Program-made: the position numbers and the translations under genes
Notes under the pieces: generated by a model
The model's database searches: none
Told to the model about the DNA's origin: nothing
The model's input: only the letters and a program-made list of their open reading frames with translations
Assembly (NCBI RefSeq): GCF_018860915.1
Contig: NZ_JAHKQD010000027.1
Span: 1-56,868, forward strand
Reading direction: 5' to 3'
DNA: 56,868 bases
DNA from: Colwellia sp. C2M11
GTDB lineage: Bacteria; Pseudomonadota; Gammaproteobacteria; Enterobacterales; Alteromonadaceae
Shown: positions 49,005 through 56,763 of the stretch, one piece after another
Layout: every line of letters begins with the position of its first letter
How positions within the stretch are numbered: position 1 is the stretch's first letter

Positions 49005-49204
49005 GTTACACCTGATTCCATATTAATATAAAAGTGAATTTACACATAAATTATTTAGAACACAGCATACCAACTATTCATTAGTTTTTCTAATGAATAA
49101 CATGATTATTTGTCGTTTTAAATTCTATGCTTTTTTAAGTATTATAGCGCCAATAGATGAAGGACATCATCTCAAGGTTCTAACAAAAAGTGTGAGCAGT
49201 GCTA

Positions 49205-49306
49205 TTTTATCTCTGCTTGCATATTGCGAAAAAGAGCAAGCGCGAGGAAAGTCCTAATAAATCTATCAGCCGAAAGATGGCACCAACGAAAAATTTATTA
49301 TTAGGT
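49205..49306 (+). ncRNA. Possible structured RNA or leader ahead of the small exported protein
   Basis: Three pairings can be drawn by eye. CTC-T-GCTTGC (49211-49220) pairs with GCAAGC-GC-GAG (49236-49246). CCTAATAA (49253-49260) pairs with TTATTAGG (49297-49304). A GCC-GAAAGAT-GGC hairpin lies between. The purine-rich word GAGGAAAGTCC at 49244-49254 is identical to the P4-strand signature of RNase P RNA, but the rest of that RNA is missing. The element occupies the divergent position from gcvA where enterobacteria carry gcvB. No known family was matched, so it may be a leader of the downstream gene, a small RNA, or chance. Confidence 0.35.
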
Positions 49307-49322
49307 CAAATAGGAATAAGAC

Positions 49323-49619
49323 ATGAAAAGTATTAACATATATAAACTAGCTATTGTAGCTACATCAGCCGTAATGGTTTATTTTGCTTCTGGATTAGCA
49401 TCAATTGCCCAAGCCTCTGACTTAATTAAAGCAGAGCCGATTAAACAAGAAAGCTTGATTAACCAAGCACAAGCTAACTTAGCCGTAACATTTTCAACTA
49501 TTACTATCACCCCTAGCACTATACAAGATAATGCTAGTGAGATGATAGCGAAAGAAAGAGTTGTTGTGAATCAAAGCGAAGTAATAACGCTAAGCAAAAA
49601 TAATATTATGAGTGAGTAA
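49323..49619 (+). CDS. Small exported protein of unknown function
   Basis: The 98-residue protein has a signal peptide-like start (MKSINIYKLAIVATSAVMVYFASGLASIAQAS, cleavage near residue 32). A Thr/Ser/Ile-rich, slightly charged mature part of about 65 residues has no Cys and no recognised motif. AGGAATAAGAC provides a fair ribosome binding site. A strong terminator follows 50 bp downstream, so it is a one-gene unit, possibly with a structured leader. Confidence 0.65.
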   Translation: MKSINIYKLAIVATSAVMVYFASGLASIAQASDLIKAEPIKQESLINQAQANLAVTFSTITITPSTIQDNASEMIAKERVVVNQSEVITLSKNNIMSE

Positions 49620-49667
49620 GTACGACTTACTGATAAAATAACCGATAAATGCTCGCACATTTAAATA

Positions 49668-49707
49668 AAAAAGGGCGTAATACGCATTGTATTACGCCCT
49701 TTCTTTA
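49668..49707 (+). terminator. Terminator after the small exported protein
   Basis: Perfect 14-bp stem AAAGGGCGTAATAC / GTATTACGCCCTTT with a five-base loop, followed by TCTTT. Strong terminator; also effective from the right. Confidence 0.92.
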
Positions 49708-49729
49708 TCTGCTAACTTATTGAGTAGGT

Positions 49730-49757
49730 TAATACCAATCTCGCTAACGATATGATC
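49730..49757 (-). repeat. Copy of a 28-bp dispersed element
   Basis: Read on the minus strand the core is TTAGCGAGATTGGTATTA. Over 28 bases about 23 agree with the plus-strand sequence at 16262-16289. Both copies are intergenic, in opposite orientation and 33 kb apart. Similar TTGGTATTA words occur at 23437 and 39672. Confidence 0.45.
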
Positions 49758-49941
49758 ATTGCTACTTGTTAAAGTCAGCAACATGTAGGAGTCAGTCGCT
49801 CAAAGTGTTGGTAGGACACAATGAAGTATTAACAGATTACTGTGAGCACAAAGGTTTGAAGCGACGAACCAATATTAATTACTGTAATAAGCTTTTGGCG
49901 TAGCAACTTCTAAAAACTAAATCCTGAACACTTACAGTGCA

Positions 49942-50478
49942 TTAGTCGACAAAAGTGTTCTCTGTTGGGGCAAAGCCTACCTTTTTCTTTTGTGATTGCA
50001 GCTCTAAAAATGTCTCTTGTATAACTCTGGCATCCCAGCTTGCACGGTGTCGACCTGCGCCAATTTTCTCACGAACCATTGCTTTGGTTTTGTCCCAACT
50101 CAAGAAGTCTTCCTCTTTTAGTACCATTTCCAATGCACTTACTCTGAAAGTAATATCTTCTCGACCAGCTTGAAATAAAGTACGTATCCAGGGGTAGTCG
50201 ACAGTCCAACCGTCAGAGTAAAGTGTTTCCCCTTTTAGTAGCGCGTTCAAGCTCTGGCACACTTCTTTGGGGCTTTTTCCATTTGTAATTAGTTTGTCTC
50301 TACTCAGGCCGTGAAGAGCTTCAGCTTCAGGATCCCAATGCAGCCATGTAGGATCTGGGGCAATCAGTGAACAGTATCGCTCACCATTAGGTAAGGCTAT
50401 GCCTATTTCGACGGGATAACTTAAAGAACCGAATCCAGAGGCTTCAACATCAACAATAATTGGTACGTATGGTTTCAT
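49942..50478 (-). CDS. DEDD-family 3'-5' exonuclease
   Basis: The 178-residue protein has ExoI IIVDVEASGFG (Asp10, Glu12), an ExoII-like Asp in YSDGWTVDYPWI, and ExoIII with His and Asp in RHRASWDARVIQ. This puts it in the DEDDh group, though it departs from RNase T, Orn and DnaQ in spacing. I start at the ATG at 50478, which has AGGA nine bases upstream; the 50505 start is unsupported. The nucleic-acid substrate is unknown. It is divergent from the Kelch gene. Confidence 0.8.
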   Translation of the reverse strand: MKPYVPIIVDVEASGFGSLSYPVEIGIALPNGERYCSLIAPDPTWLHWDPEAEALHGLSRDKLITNGKSPKEVCQSLNALLKGETLYSDGWTVDYPWIRTLFQAGREDITFRVSALEMVLKEEDFLSWDKTKAMVREKIGAGRHRASWDARVIQETFLELQSQKKKVGFAPTENTFVD

Positions 50479-50695
50479 CTGTCTGATTCCTGTTTGATAT
50501 AGCATAAAAATAAAAAAAGCTAAAATCGTGCCATTATTGGATTTAATGGTTTTAGGTTATCAATTTCATTATAACTTTAATTTTTGAACCTAAATTTAAG
50601 GGGAGTCGTTTAGCCAATTTACAATAATAAGACTTTCTCGTAATGAAAAAATAATTTAACCTAAGCATATAAATTACTAGTAAATTTTTTACCTT

Positions 50696-51712
50696 ATGAG
50701 CCTTTTTTTATCTCTTGCGTTATCAACCCTTCCCCCTTTATCTGAACCCGTTACCAATAATGCTGTTGCCAAAGTTACCTCACAAAACCACACCTATTTT
50801 TTAAGCTTTATGGGATTAAGTAAAAATAAACAATATAACGATGTACACAATAAAGTATGGGCACTAAGAATAGGTGATGAACAATGGCAAGCAAAAGCTA
50901 ACGTGCCTTCAAGTTTAACAATAAAAGGACGTTTAGCGAGCACTGCTGTTGGGTTAGGAGAATATGCCTACATATTTGGTGGCTATACCGTAGCGAGCGA
51001 TCACTATGAAGTTTCAAGCCCTGATGTTTATAAATACGACGTAATAAAAAACACATATACACAGCTAGCAAGTATGCCTGTTCCAGTAGATGATAGCGTA
51101 GCACTAAGCTATAAAGCTCGTTACATATATTTAATTAGTGGCTGGCATAATGATGGGAACGTAAATTTAGTACAAATTTATGATATTCAAACCAATACAT
51201 GGCAACAAGCTTCGCCATTTTTAGGTGAACCTGTATTTGGGCAGGCAGCTGCCATTAGTGGCAATACTATTGTTGTTTGTGATGGTGTAAAAACTCAAGC
51301 AAATCCTGATTCTCGGCGTTCATTTAAAGGTTTAGCACAGTGTTTAAAAGGTACAATTGACCCCGTTAATCCCCAAAAAATAGACTGGCGCACCTTGCCG
51401 CACCCAACTGGCAGCGCACATTACCGCATGGCTGCAACTAATTACAACAATGACATTTACATGCTAGCCGGCTCTAATACGCCTTATAACTATAATGGCA
51501 TTGGTTATAATGGTAAACCTGCCCCCGCAAGCAATCATGTATGGCGTTTTAATATAGAAAAAAATGAATGGAAAACATTATCACCTACTAAGATACCCAG
51601 TATGGATCACCGTGGATTGCTTGAACACAACGGTATTTTATATCGTATTGGTGGTATGAATGACAAACAACAAGTAACAGCTGACGTACTAGGTTATGAG
51701 GTAGAAAAGTGA
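50696..51712 (+). CDS. Kelch-repeat beta-propeller protein
   Basis: The 338-residue protein has five to six Kelch blades marked by double-glycine-like motifs: AYIFGGYT (near 83-90), IYLISGWHN, IVVCDGVK, IYMLAGSN and LYRIGGMND. Aromatic TWQQA and EWKTL strands lie between them. The layout resembles N-acetylneuraminate epimerase (NanM)-like propellers, but no catalytic signature is certain. The N-terminus is hydrophobic yet lacks basic residues, so export is uncertain. Its stop overlaps the GTG start of the sirtuin-like gene, suggesting a two-gene operon with related function. Confidence 0.85.
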   Translation: MSLFLSLALSTLPPLSEPVTNNAVAKVTSQNHTYFLSFMGLSKNKQYNDVHNKVWALRIGDEQWQAKANVPSSLTIKGRLASTAVGLGEYAYIFGGYTVASDHYEVSSPDVYKYDVIKNTYTQLASMPVPVDDSVALSYKARYIYLISGWHNDGNVNLVQIYDIQTNTWQQASPFLGEPVFGQAAAISGNTIVVCDGVKTQANPDSRRSFKGLAQCLKGTIDPVNPQKIDWRTLPHPTGSAHYRMAATNYNNDIYMLAGSNTPYNYNGIGYNGKPAPASNHVWRFNIEKNEWKTLSPTKIPSMDHRGLLEHNGILYRIGGMNDKQQVTADVLGYEVEK

Positions 51713-52425
51713 ATACACTATACATTACAGGTGCAGGAGTAAGTGCAGCGAGTGGAATTCCCACTTTTAGAGGCGAAGATGGCTATTGGACTATAGGTAG
51801 TAAAAATTATACTCCGATGGAAATGGCGACTAGAGCAATGTATGAAAATTCACCAAAAGAGTTTTTAGCTTGGTATTATCATCGCTTTGCAACTTACCGC
51901 AATCATGGCCCAAATGATGTTCACCATTGGCTAAGTGATAAAAACGTAATAACACAAAATATTGATGGGCTTGACGGTAAAGCTGGTAATAAAAACTACA
52001 TTGCTATTCATGGCAGACTCGACCAAATGACGCTATTTCATGAGCAAAGCGAAGATGTAACACCACTCAATGCACCATGGGAAAGTGTTGATGAAAGCCG
52101 TTTACATGCCTCTTTATTTGACATATTTAATATTCAAGAAAAAGCGCCTGTACTTAATCAATCTTATAAGCCCTTTGTACTTTTATTTGATGAATACTAC
52201 ACCGAACTTTACAGAATAAGTGAAGCGCAAAAACGAATGAGAGACGCCGATAAAATAGTATTTATGGGGACATCATTTAGTGTGAATATTACGCAAATGG
52301 CTTTAGATATTGCGCGTAATTACAATATAGCCGTTGAAGTTGTTGATCCAAACCCTGTTCATATTTTGCACTCAAATGTTAATTATAAAAAAATGAGTGC
52401 ACTTGAGTATATTCAAAACTCTTAA
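51709..52425 (+). CDS. Sir2-fold (sirtuin-like) protein without a zinc site
   Basis: The 238-residue protein shows the NAD-binding signatures of sirtuins: ITGAGVSAASGIPTFRG (residues 6-22), TQNIDGLDGKAGN (82-94) and the catalytic His101 in IAIHG. Also visible are MGTSFSVN, and VVDPNP at the C-terminal Rossmann strand. Typical sirtuins then carry two CxxC pairs for zinc; this protein has no cysteine at all. It could be a stable zinc-free deacylase or an NAD-consuming enzyme of another type. The GTG start overlaps the Kelch stop by 4 bp. No phage-defence neighbour is visible. Confidence 0.88.
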   Translation: MNTLYITGAGVSAASGIPTFRGEDGYWTIGSKNYTPMEMATRAMYENSPKEFLAWYYHRFATYRNHGPNDVHHWLSDKNVITQNIDGLDGKAGNKNYIAIHGRLDQMTLFHEQSEDVTPLNAPWESVDESRLHASLFDIFNIQEKAPVLNQSYKPFVLLFDEYYTELYRISEAQKRMRDADKIVFMGTSFSVNITQMALDIARNYNIAVEVVDPNPVHILHSNVNYKKMSALEYIQNS

Positions 52426-52534
52426 CTTACTTATTTACTTAAACCACTTATCAGAAAATATTTTACAGAGTATAAATTCAACAAGTGGTTTTAGTTAACC
52501 TAATTATGAGCACTTTTTATGCTGAAACTTAAAT

Positions 52535-53854
52535 TCATCGTTTTAGATTTGCAAGTCTATAAATAAGTAATGCTGTTTTTTTTATGTTTTTGTCAAGGCT
52601 GGTTAAATCAGCCTTTTCGTTCTTAGTATGTGCACCACTCCCCATTAGCCCTAGTCCATCAAGTGCCATATCAACATGGTTGGCAGCAAACGAAATATCG
52701 GCTGCGCCAGCATTTCTAGGGTTAGCTGCGACCACCTTGTTGTAGCCTAAATTTTGACTAGCTTCGCTGTATAATGCTAATAGTTTTTTATTTCCTTCAG
52801 TCAACGCCATTGGCGGATAACCGTCTTCAAAAACCAGTTCAGCTTTACTACCATTTAAATTTTTAGCCACAATTTGCTGCATTACTTTTTTGGTTTTTTC
52901 GACTTGCTCAGGTGAAAGCGCGCGTAAATCGCCAGCGACATGTACCGTTTGAGCTATCACATTACTTTTACCGAATGCTGTCGCTGATGAATTAACGCTA
53001 TCGTAGTCAGCGTTAGTGCCACCTACAATTAACCCTGGATTAAAGGTTAAATTAGGTTGTGTTGCAAGTTGCTCTCTAAAGCTATTTAAAATGCGTGATG
53101 CTTCGTAAATAGCACCATACCCGACATTTTCACTAAAAATTTGTGATGAATGTGCCGCAGCTGCACTTATATTTAGTCTCCAGCCAACATAACCTCGTCG
53201 AGCAGCCATTGCGGTTTTAATATTATTATCGCCATTTTCATAACCAAGCGCTACATCGGCCCACTCAGCCGCGTCAACAATTGCTTTTTTAGATAAATTT
53301 AATGGGCGACCACTACTTTCTTCATCACCCGTCAGTAATACTTTTATGCTAACGTTCTCAAGTAAATTAAGGGCTTGTAAACTTTTAAGCGCGGTAATTA
53401 TTATGGTATTACCGCCTTTCATATCAGCAATGCCTGGACCGCTAGCTTGATTAGCTCCAAGTTGTTTATAAGTAGTAAAATCATCATGTTTTGCAAAAAC
53501 TGTATCAAGATGGCCGATCATCAGTATTTTTATTGCGCTGGGATTTCTACTTTCATGTGTTGCAAGTACATGCCCTGCTCGCTTGAATGCACTGCCATCA
53601 AGCCATTCTACTTTAAATCCAATTGCAGCTAACTGTTCGCTTGCAAGCTTACCTACTTTTTTAACACCTTCAATATTCAGTGAACCACTATTAATATTTA
53701 CAGCTTGTTCTATTTGTTGGATCGCTTGGGGAACATTGATTTCAACCTGCTTGACTATTTGTTTTTCGTTTTCATCAAGTTCAGCGTAACTTGTCAGTGG
53801 TAACGTACATGCAAGCGTAATAATGAGTCTGTGGCTAAATTTTAAAAATGACAT
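52535..53854 (-). CDS. Exported M20-family metallopeptidase
   Basis: The 439-residue protein has a signal peptide (MSFLKFSHRLIITLACTLPLTSYA) and the M20 metal and catalytic residues: MIGHLDTVF (His, Asp near 115-118), SGPGIADMKGG (bridging Asp), LTGDEESSG (catalytic Glu and metal Glu), GYENGD and the C-terminal GAHTKNE (His). A dimerisation domain lies near 220-320. It resembles the glutamate carboxypeptidase (CPG2-like) branch. Likely a periplasmic amino-acid or peptide hydrolase; the substrate is not identified. Confidence 0.93.
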   Translation of the reverse strand: MSFLKFSHRLIITLACTLPLTSYAELDENEKQIVKQVEINVPQAIQQIEQAVNINSGSLNIEGVKKVGKLASEQLAAIGFKVEWLDGSAFKRAGHVLATHESRNPSAIKILMIGHLDTVFAKHDDFTTYKQLGANQASGPGIADMKGGNTIIITALKSLQALNLLENVSIKVLLTGDEESSGRPLNLSKKAIVDAAEWADVALGYENGDNNIKTAMAARRGYVGWRLNISAAAAHSSQIFSENVGYGAIYEASRILNSFREQLATQPNLTFNPGLIVGGTNADYDSVNSSATAFGKSNVIAQTVHVAGDLRALSPEQVEKTKKVMQQIVAKNLNGSKAELVFEDGYPPMALTEGNKKLLALYSEASQNLGYNKVVAANPRNAGAADISFAANHVDMALDGLGLMGSGAHTKNEKADLTSLDKNIKKTALLIYRLANLKR

Positions 53855-53972
53855 AACAGCATAATATAGAAGTAAAAAGTGTATTAAATATGAAGCAAAA
53901 GTACATAGTATTCAATAGAAATTATGCATCGGTGATACAACAGTAAAACATAAAATAGTTTAACAAAACACA

Positions 53973-54014
53973 TTGACATAATATGTCATAATAGCTATCT
54001 TGACATATTATGTC
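53973..54014 (+). promoter_or_regulatory. Promoter with two tandem operator palindromes
   Basis: A TTGACA box (53973-53978) with a 17-base spacer leads to TATCTT (53996-54001), a good sigma70 promoter. It is overlaid by two almost identical palindromes: TGACATAATATGTCA at 53974-53988 and TGACATATTATGTC at 54001-54014, with centres 27 bp apart. Their overlap with the promoter is consistent with repression. The regulator is not adjacent and was not identified. Confidence 0.6.
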
Positions 54015-54033
54015 GCACTAGTGAGTTATTAAA

Positions 54034-54684
54034 ATGGATATTTGGAATATATTTATAGCGTTTATTGTACAGTCTATCGAGTTTGTTACTTATGAAGCAG
54101 GTATTAGTGAGGCGATAGCAATCATTTGTGTGACGCTTATAGGCCGCTTAATATTAATGCCTGTTAATATTTTCGCTATGGCAAATATGTATAAAAACAA
54201 GAAAGCCATGGCGGCGATAAAACCTGAATTAGAAAAAATAAAAGCGACACATAAAGATAGCCCGAATGAAATAGCTAAACGTACCATGGCATTATATAAA
54301 AAACACAATATTAAATTTTTAGATAAAAATAGTGTGATGAATATAGCAAGCCAAGGTGTATTTGGATTAGGTATGTTTCAAGCTCTTCAACAAGTAATCT
54401 TTAATAGTAAGTTTGCTTGGATTGTTAATATTGCAAAACCTGACGTAGCATTGGCATTACTTGTTGGAGTAATTACTTATTTTTCTATGATTATGATGCC
54501 CGGTAGCGCAGAACAAACTAGCACCTTGTTATTTGTTATTCCCGCAATTATTTGTATTATTACCTTAATCAATTTTCCATCTGCTATCGGTTTATATTGG
54601 GCAACCTCAAGCGTTACCAGTTTACTGCAATCATTGGCACTTAATCGCTACTTTCATCAACAGGAAGCAGGCAACACTATTTAA
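54034..54684 (+). CDS. YidC/Oxa1-family membrane insertase-like protein, short paralogue
   Basis: The 216-residue inner-membrane protein has the YidC core pattern: IICVTLIGRLILMPVNIFAMANMYKNKKAMAAIKPELEKIKATHK with a positively charged cytoplasmic hairpin (about 48-80), then NIASQGVFGLGMFQALQQVI and LINFPSAIGLYWATSSVTSLLQSL. It lacks the large periplasmic domain of proteobacterial YidC, and so looks like a Gram-positive or mitochondrial Oxa1-type copy. It stands under a two-operator promoter, upstream of a cupin. Confidence 0.87.
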   Translation: MDIWNIFIAFIVQSIEFVTYEAGISEAIAIICVTLIGRLILMPVNIFAMANMYKNKKAMAAIKPELEKIKATHKDSPNEIAKRTMALYKKHNIKFLDKNSVMNIASQGVFGLGMFQALQQVIFNSKFAWIVNIAKPDVALALLVGVITYFSMIMMPGSAEQTSTLLFVIPAIICIITLINFPSAIGLYWATSSVTSLLQSLALNRYFHQQEAGNTI

Positions 54685-54760
54685 CATTTATAAGCTCATT
54701 GTTAGGCTAAGCTAACAATGTCACTTTAATACGGTCGATCATTAAATAGGATAAATAAAC

Positions 54761-55126
54761 ATGAATAACGATGTAATTAATTTTAAGGATAAGTTCACGA
54801 AGTTTACCGAACATTGGTCACCACGTGTGGTAGCCGAAATGAATGACTATCAATTTAAGTTAGTAAAAGTTGAAGGTGAGTTTGTTTGGCACGACCACCC
54901 TGACACAGATGAAGTATTTATTGTTATAGAAGGTACACTTAACATCGAATTTCGCGATGGTATTGTCACATTAAATTCGGGAGAAATGTTTGTGATCCCT
55001 AAAGGTGTTGAACATAAGCCGTTTGCCAACAATGAATGCAAAATTATGATTGTTGAACCCAAAGGTGTTGTAAATACAGGAGACTCTGACAGTACACTTA
55101 CTGCCCAAAATGATGTTTGGATATAA
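54761..55126 (+). CDS. Small cupin-domain protein
   Basis: The 121-residue protein is a single cupin barrel with motif 1 [23 protein letters not shown] (metal His, His and Glu near 44-52) and motif 2 [18 protein letters not shown] with the last His near 84. AGGATAAATAAAC precedes the ATG. It follows the YidC-like gene by 76 bp, and a terminator comes 200 bp later, so the two genes may form one operon. The ligand or reaction is unknown. Confidence 0.88.
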   Translation: MNNDVINFKDKFTKFTEHWSPRVVAEMNDYQFKLVKVEGEFVWHDHPDTDEVFIVIEGTLNIEFRDGIVTLNSGEMFVIPKGVEHKPFANNECKIMIVEPKGVVNTGDSDSTLTAQNDVWI

Positions 55127-55324
55127 TGATTACGTAGCAGAAAAATAGATGGTAAACGTTTAATTAACCCCGACCTTATGACGCGACTAAGTCAATCTTT
55201 AAATACTAAAGCGCATATCTCGGATTTATAATTGGCCATGATATTTTGCTATCAGTGAATAATATCTATTAGATCACAGCGAGAAACTTGCTTTAAGCTT
55301 AAAAAACAAACAATTGAAGAAATA

Positions 55325-55352
55325 TAAAAAAGACGTAAATCCGTCTTTTTGA
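55325..55352. terminator. Terminator after the cupin gene
   Basis: AAAAAGACG / CGTCTTTTT stem around TAAATC. It ends the rightward unit and lies next to the cassette-like region. Confidence 0.88.
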
Positions 55353-55364
55353 AGAAATTCTACA

Positions 55365-55442
55365 GCCTCAACGCCCCGCACATGCGCGCGAACTCGTGAG
55401 CGTCGCAGGGGCCGAAGACCCGAATGACAAGGATTGTTAGGC
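55365..55442 (-). other. attC-like recombination site downstream of the membrane-protein gene
   Basis: On the minus strand the 78-base element begins GCCTAACAA four bases after the ORF stop and ends GTTGAGGC, in the style of RYYYAAC and GTTRRRY integron boxes. The ends pair as GCCTAAC with GTTGAGGC, leaving one bulged G. Inside, GCCCC pairs with GGGGC and flanking GC-rich bases. By my count 64% of the bases are G or C, against an AT-rich genome. No integrase gene is in the window. Confidence 0.5.
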
Positions 55443-55446
55443 TAGA

Positions 55447-56001
55447 CTACTGCGGTTGCGCCCTAATAACTCGAAAAACTAATGGCTTTATACATACATG
55501 AGAAAACCATGAAATCCCCGCTATTACCAATATACCTATGAGCGGAATTATTGCGCCAGTAAAAACTATTGAGCCAAATACATAACCAAAAATACACTCC
55601 GCTCTATATATAGGCAGGAATAAACCAACTACTACCAAACCTAAAGACAAGTAAATTGCAACGCTCTCGTAGCCGACACTAAAGCTGAATGACTGCACAA
55701 AACTTAAAATCAGCATGCCGAAAAAACCAATAAGTATTCCTCTTGAAATTTTTTCTTTTACTGGTGAATCACCAGATTGAAAAATTGTACGTTTTTCTAT
55801 GCGCGCTATAGAAAGCCACGCTAAGAATGGGAGAATTAATAGCCCCCACCAGTTTGATATTGCAGGATAATCAGAATGGTGTATTAAGTGATGGCTCAAT
55901 ATTCCACCATTTAAATGCTCCCACCACAGGTGTCCAGCTATGAATAATACGGTAATTGCAATCACGTAGTATTTCAATTTTTTTAACTGATTTTCAGTCA
56001 T
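55447..56001 (-). CDS. Multi-pass membrane protein of unknown function (cassette-borne)
   Basis: The 184-residue protein has five or six transmembrane helices, including YYVIAITVLFIAGHLWW (about 11-27), ISNWWGLLILPFLAWLSIA, GILIGFFGMLILSFVQSF, YLSLGLVVVGLFLP and VFTGAIIPLIGILVIAGIS. It has no family signature that I recognise. The stop (TAG) is four bases before an attC-like site, and a GTTAGGC core lies 35 bases upstream of the ATG. Such tight packing is typical of promoterless integron cassettes. GAGGA lies six bases before the ATG. Confidence 0.7.
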   Translation of the reverse strand: MTENQLKKLKYYVIAITVLFIAGHLWWEHLNGGILSHHLIHHSDYPAISNWWGLLILPFLAWLSIARIEKRTIFQSGDSPVKEKISRGILIGFFGMLILSFVQSFSFSVGYESVAIYLSLGLVVVGLFLPIYRAECIFGYVFGSIVFTGAIIPLIGILVIAGISWFSHVCIKPLVFRVIRAQPQ

Positions 56002-56035
56002 GTTTATCCTCGGAGTAAGATGGTCGAAATATATA

Positions 56036-56112
56036 GCCTAACAGGCTAATGGTGGTTGACTATAATCCAAAGCACAGCGTAGGAGCTAACCACCATCTGT
56101 CCTTGTTGAAGT
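56036..56112 (-). other. Second attC-like site between the two right-end genes
   Basis: Minus strand: the 77-base stretch starts ACTTCAACAAGG, includes a 9-bp perfect inverted repeat (ATGGTGGTT with AACCACCAT) and ends CCTGTTAGGC. The hydrolase stop codon lies inside it. Together with the 78-base site at 55365 it would bound one cassette whose own left box (TTAGGC) and right box (GCCTAA) are complementary, as required for a cassette. Confidence 0.4.
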
Positions 56113-56763
56113 GCTTATAGTTCGACCAAGCCAATTTTTAACGGGTTTAACCCACTCTATAATAGGAGTGAAGAATGCACCATGTTCTTTACCTGTACTA
56201 ATAGATATTTCTCTAAATGAATTTACACCAGGGCTTTGATTGATCAAAAATTGGCAAGAACCAACCATATCAGATGTTTCATAAATAGAATAAATATTAC
56301 CGTAAACTTCAAAGTTTTCATTATTCTTCATGAAATTAGCACAACTAGCTAAAAGAATAATATTGATATCTGGGTTCTGGATGTGACGTGAAGCTAAAAT
56401 AGTAATCTCCCCGCCACGAGAGAAACCTAAAAGTGTAATGTTTTGAGGTTTAACACCAAGAGTAATTAATTTTTTAACGTCGTTTGTTAGTTTAAGGGCA
56501 AACGTTTTTGGATTAGTGTTTTGAACTCTGTGATATGCAATGAGATTGTAGTTGTTGCTTGAAATAGCATCTTTAACTTCTGGGAAGTCATATTCTCCCC
56601 AACGGGGGCTGACAGGATTAGTATTTTCTCCCTCAACTATTTTCCCATGGGAATAAAAAACATATTTTCCGTTTGGATCTACGTTATCAGGAAATTGTTC
56701 ATATATTTCAGCCGCATTTACAAAAACAGGAGAAAATAATAATAAAAATGCTAGAAGTTTGAT
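56086..56763 (-). CDS. Exported alpha/beta-hydrolase-like protein with a non-ATG start
   Basis: The frame encodes a signal peptide-like KLLAFLLLFSPVFVNAAE and then a hydrolase-like body: NGKYVFYSHGKIVEGEN, FPEVKDAISSNNYNLIAYHR, LLGFSRGGEI (nucleophile elbow, G-F-S-R-G) and a C-terminal GKEHGAFFTPI with candidate His. No ATG, GTG or TTG stands at the proper place. Translation would have to begin at ATC (56763-56761), which lies eight bases after AAGGA, where an ATG is expected. The first in-frame ATG (56331) would remove the catalytic Ser. It is either a rare-start gene or a start-codon mutant. The stop falls within an attC-like site. Confidence 0.6.
   Translation of the reverse strand: MKLLAFLLLFSPVFVNAAEIYEQFPDNVDPNGKYVFYSHGKIVEGENTNPVSPRWGEYDFPEVKDAISSNNYNLIAYHRVQNTNPKTFALKLTNDVKKLITLGVKPQNITLLGFSRGGEITILASRHIQNPDINIILLASCANFMKNNENFEVYGNIYSIYETSDMVGSCQFLINQSPGVNSFREISISTGKEHGAFFTPIIEWVKPVKNWLGRTISTSTRTDGG

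Noticed and set aside
49205..49306. Calling the element RNase P RNA (rnpB)
   Set aside because: Only one 11-base signature is present. The matching 3' P4 strand and the specificity domain are missing, so it is not a functional rnpB.
51709..52425. Sirtuin as part of a phage-defence system
   Set aside because: Defence sirtuins usually sit with Argonaute, HerA or other effector genes. Here the only partner is a Kelch protein, and no defence gene is visible.
55127..55231. Possible gene fragment after the cupin (frame containing INPDLMTRLSQSLNTK)
   Set aside because: It is about 33 codons from stop to stop, has only an internal ATG and no family signal. It may be a leftover of a lost gene but cannot be supported.
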